Shown here in pieces: positions 62,280 to 64,000 of a stretch of 64,000 bases of DNA. Position 1 is the first letter of the stretch, and the number at the start of each line of letters is the position of its first letter. The DNA lies in NCBI RefSeq assembly GCF_000524195.1, contig NW_020170455.1, forward strand, positions 101,432 through 165,431, in the 5' to 3' direction. The notes under the pieces were generated by a model. The model worked only from the letters and a program-made list of their open reading frames with translations. It was not told the DNA's origin and did not search any database. A program made the position numbers and the translations under genes. This DNA is from Echinococcus granulosus (lineage: Eukaryota; Platyhelminthes; Cestoda; Cyclophyllidea; Taeniidae).

Positions 62280-64000
62280 TCTTGTTTTGGGTGCAGTAAA
62301 GGAGTTTTGAATGGCGTTCAGTAATTTTAGGTGCTTTTGTTCGGTTCCACTTTTTATTATACATAATACCAAAACGGTTTTTCATTGTGATTTAACATCA
62401 TAGCGCCACAGCTGGGGGAAACAATTAAGTTCTGGGGATAAGAAATCTCACTTCCGCCGTTTCTCTTGTGATTTATGATTCACAATCTGCAGTTCCCTTC
62501 AACGCTTTCTTCAAGTGGTCTAATATTACAGAAATAACAGTTGCATCAGATCTTGTTGCTAATTCGTATGTGGTGAACTTAGGGTGGAGGAGGACACATC
62601 AATTTACTCTGGGATTTTTCATTACCACTTATATCTTTACCTTTCTGATACGTTATTCGTCGATTCTCATAGCTGTTCATGCTGATTGATTAGCTTCATG
62701 ATGGAGTTCATTATTACATTGATTGTAGTGGACCCTTGACTGTTGAAACCTCATCATCATTACGAGAGTAAATTATCTCAGTCATCATCAAAGCCTGAAA
62801 GGTGAAAAATGATTAATTTGAGTCAAAAGATGCGTAGCATACCGCGTTGGATTGAAAGCGTTCCTCCATTTGGTTAGTTGAACCGATACACTCCGGCAGG
62901 TTAGATGTTTGACGGTTAACAAATTTAACCGCTCAGCTTTGGATAGCAGCAGCGCCTCTGCAAGCGACACCCAAGCTCATATTGGGTAGGAATCGCACTT
63001 TTTGTCAAAACTGCAAATTAGCCACTGCACTAGCTCCTCACTACAAACTATGCATTGATTTGAAGTTAAGGTGCTGAAAAGTGTGCATAATTTCGAATAA
63101 TTGCTCGGACTAGTTTCTCGTCAATCACTGCAGCATATCAACCTAGATCTCGGGGCTATTGACTGTTGATGAAACATTGCTTTTTGAGTTCGAAGAGTCC
63201 AAATTCGAATTGGAAGTAAAATTTGGACATAACTTTGCTTTTATTTCCGGTTTAAATTGCGGTTTTTTCATATTTCGGAGCGTGAATTAATTGAGCCACT
63301 TGTAGCGACTGCTTCTCGTAATCCTACAAATAATTCTGTTTTTTGTAGCATCTTTGGGGATAGACGTAATTCCAATCATTTATAGAAAGTTGGGAGATAA
63401 TGTCTATCAAAAGCGACAAATATGATAGCTAAAAGGTCGGTCTTATCTCTATCGACCGAAGTTGTACACGTTTTCGATTTGAGACGCTAACCTCCGTTCC
63501 TTTCCGTTTTCCTCTTTTAGCCAACACTTGCCACCTTTGCTTCCCCAGCTTAGTCCTCTTCATTCATCGGTGAGTTCATGTGAAAATTTTTCGTGTAATT
63601 GCATATCATATTCAATGGTGATATCCCATCAAGGTATCTCTGACGATACTAGCTAATTTTGCGTGCAATCTCTATGGCGGTCGTAATTGCTTGTAGGCTG
63701 AAATTGGAGTAGAAAGCGGGAAAAATACATCAAGCATATCAGTAGTCTGGTAGATTCCGAAAGACATCAGTTCAATTAACTCCAGCTTTGCGTCAATGAA
63801 CTTCTTCGCGGACCTGGAAATCGTTGGAATTGTAGTTTGCATATGCGTTATTTAAGATGAATGTGTTTACTGTTTCCGCTTGTACAGATATGAGGAAAAT
63901 AAGGCCTTCGTCGATTTCTTTTGTTAGTTTCGGCTGTCTTCGCTTGGAGGGAGTCATAACCCACCTCCCACTATTCATAATCATTATGATGAGATTCATC
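62280..64000. other. Downstream of Dcp2: no firm gene
   Basis: AT-rich. Two minus-strand stretches read somewhat like exons: about 62860-62987 (SLAEALLLSKAERLNLL, donor AACGCG/GTATGC) and 63793-64000, which runs off the window edge (KEIDEGLIFLISVQAE). They may be 3' exons of a neighbouring minus-strand gene. No consensus AATAAA for Dcp2 was found here. Confidence 0.35.

Noticed and set aside
1..64000. tRNA, rRNA, CRISPR, riboswitch, operon or plasmid-type features
   Set aside because: None seen; intron-rich gene structure shows this is eukaryotic nuclear DNA, and no B-box-like tRNA promoter pattern was found by eye.

Overview
The window is metazoan nuclear DNA: AT-rich, with split genes whose introns run from 45 bp to about 9 kb, GT..AG splice sites throughout, and one 100-N assembly gap at 17878-17977. 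Gene style (very short and very long introns side by side, diverged but collinear domain proteins) suggests an invertebrate, most likely a parasitic flatworm. That placement is inference; no ribosomal or mitochondrial marker is present to settle it.

Two genes can be rebuilt exon by exon with matching reading phases. (1) On the minus strand, 37107 down to 8109, is an EVA-1/EVA1C-type receptor: signal peptide, two SUEL-type (galactose-binding-lectin-like) domains, a short stalk, one transmembrane helix and a long cytoplasmic tail. It has ten coding exons and a predicted 720 residues. Its first exon (64 bp) and two stalk exons (32 and 61 bp) are too short to show as ordinary ORFs and were found by splice-site and phase matching. 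(2) On the plus strand, 60363 to 62279, is a compact five-exon gene for the mRNA-decapping enzyme Dcp2 (323 residues) with Box A, a complete Nudix box, Box B and an unusually short Ser/Thr/Pro-rich tail.

Weaker candidates are a same-strand three-exon gene inside the 5.8-kb EVA-1 intron 2 (22692-26130), a single-exon ORF next to a poly-C tract (6686-6994), and a spliceable-looking ORF at 45878-46144. None is assigned a function.

Layout: 1-7.3 kb, no recognised gene, with a CCAAT/CRE-like inverted repeat near 340-440 and a repeat relic at 5.3 kb; 7.3-37.1 kb, EVA-1; 37.1-37.33 kb, its likely promoter; 37.3-60.3 kb, a gene-poor interval holding decayed dispersed repeats, a perfect AGGTCATGACCT palindrome, clusters of homeodomain-like ATCGAT sites and a strong hairpin; 60.36-62.28 kb, Dcp2; 62.3-64 kb, no firm gene. 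The two main genes diverge from the gene-poor interval and have unrelated roles: cell-surface guidance or synaptic signalling versus cytoplasmic mRNA turnover.
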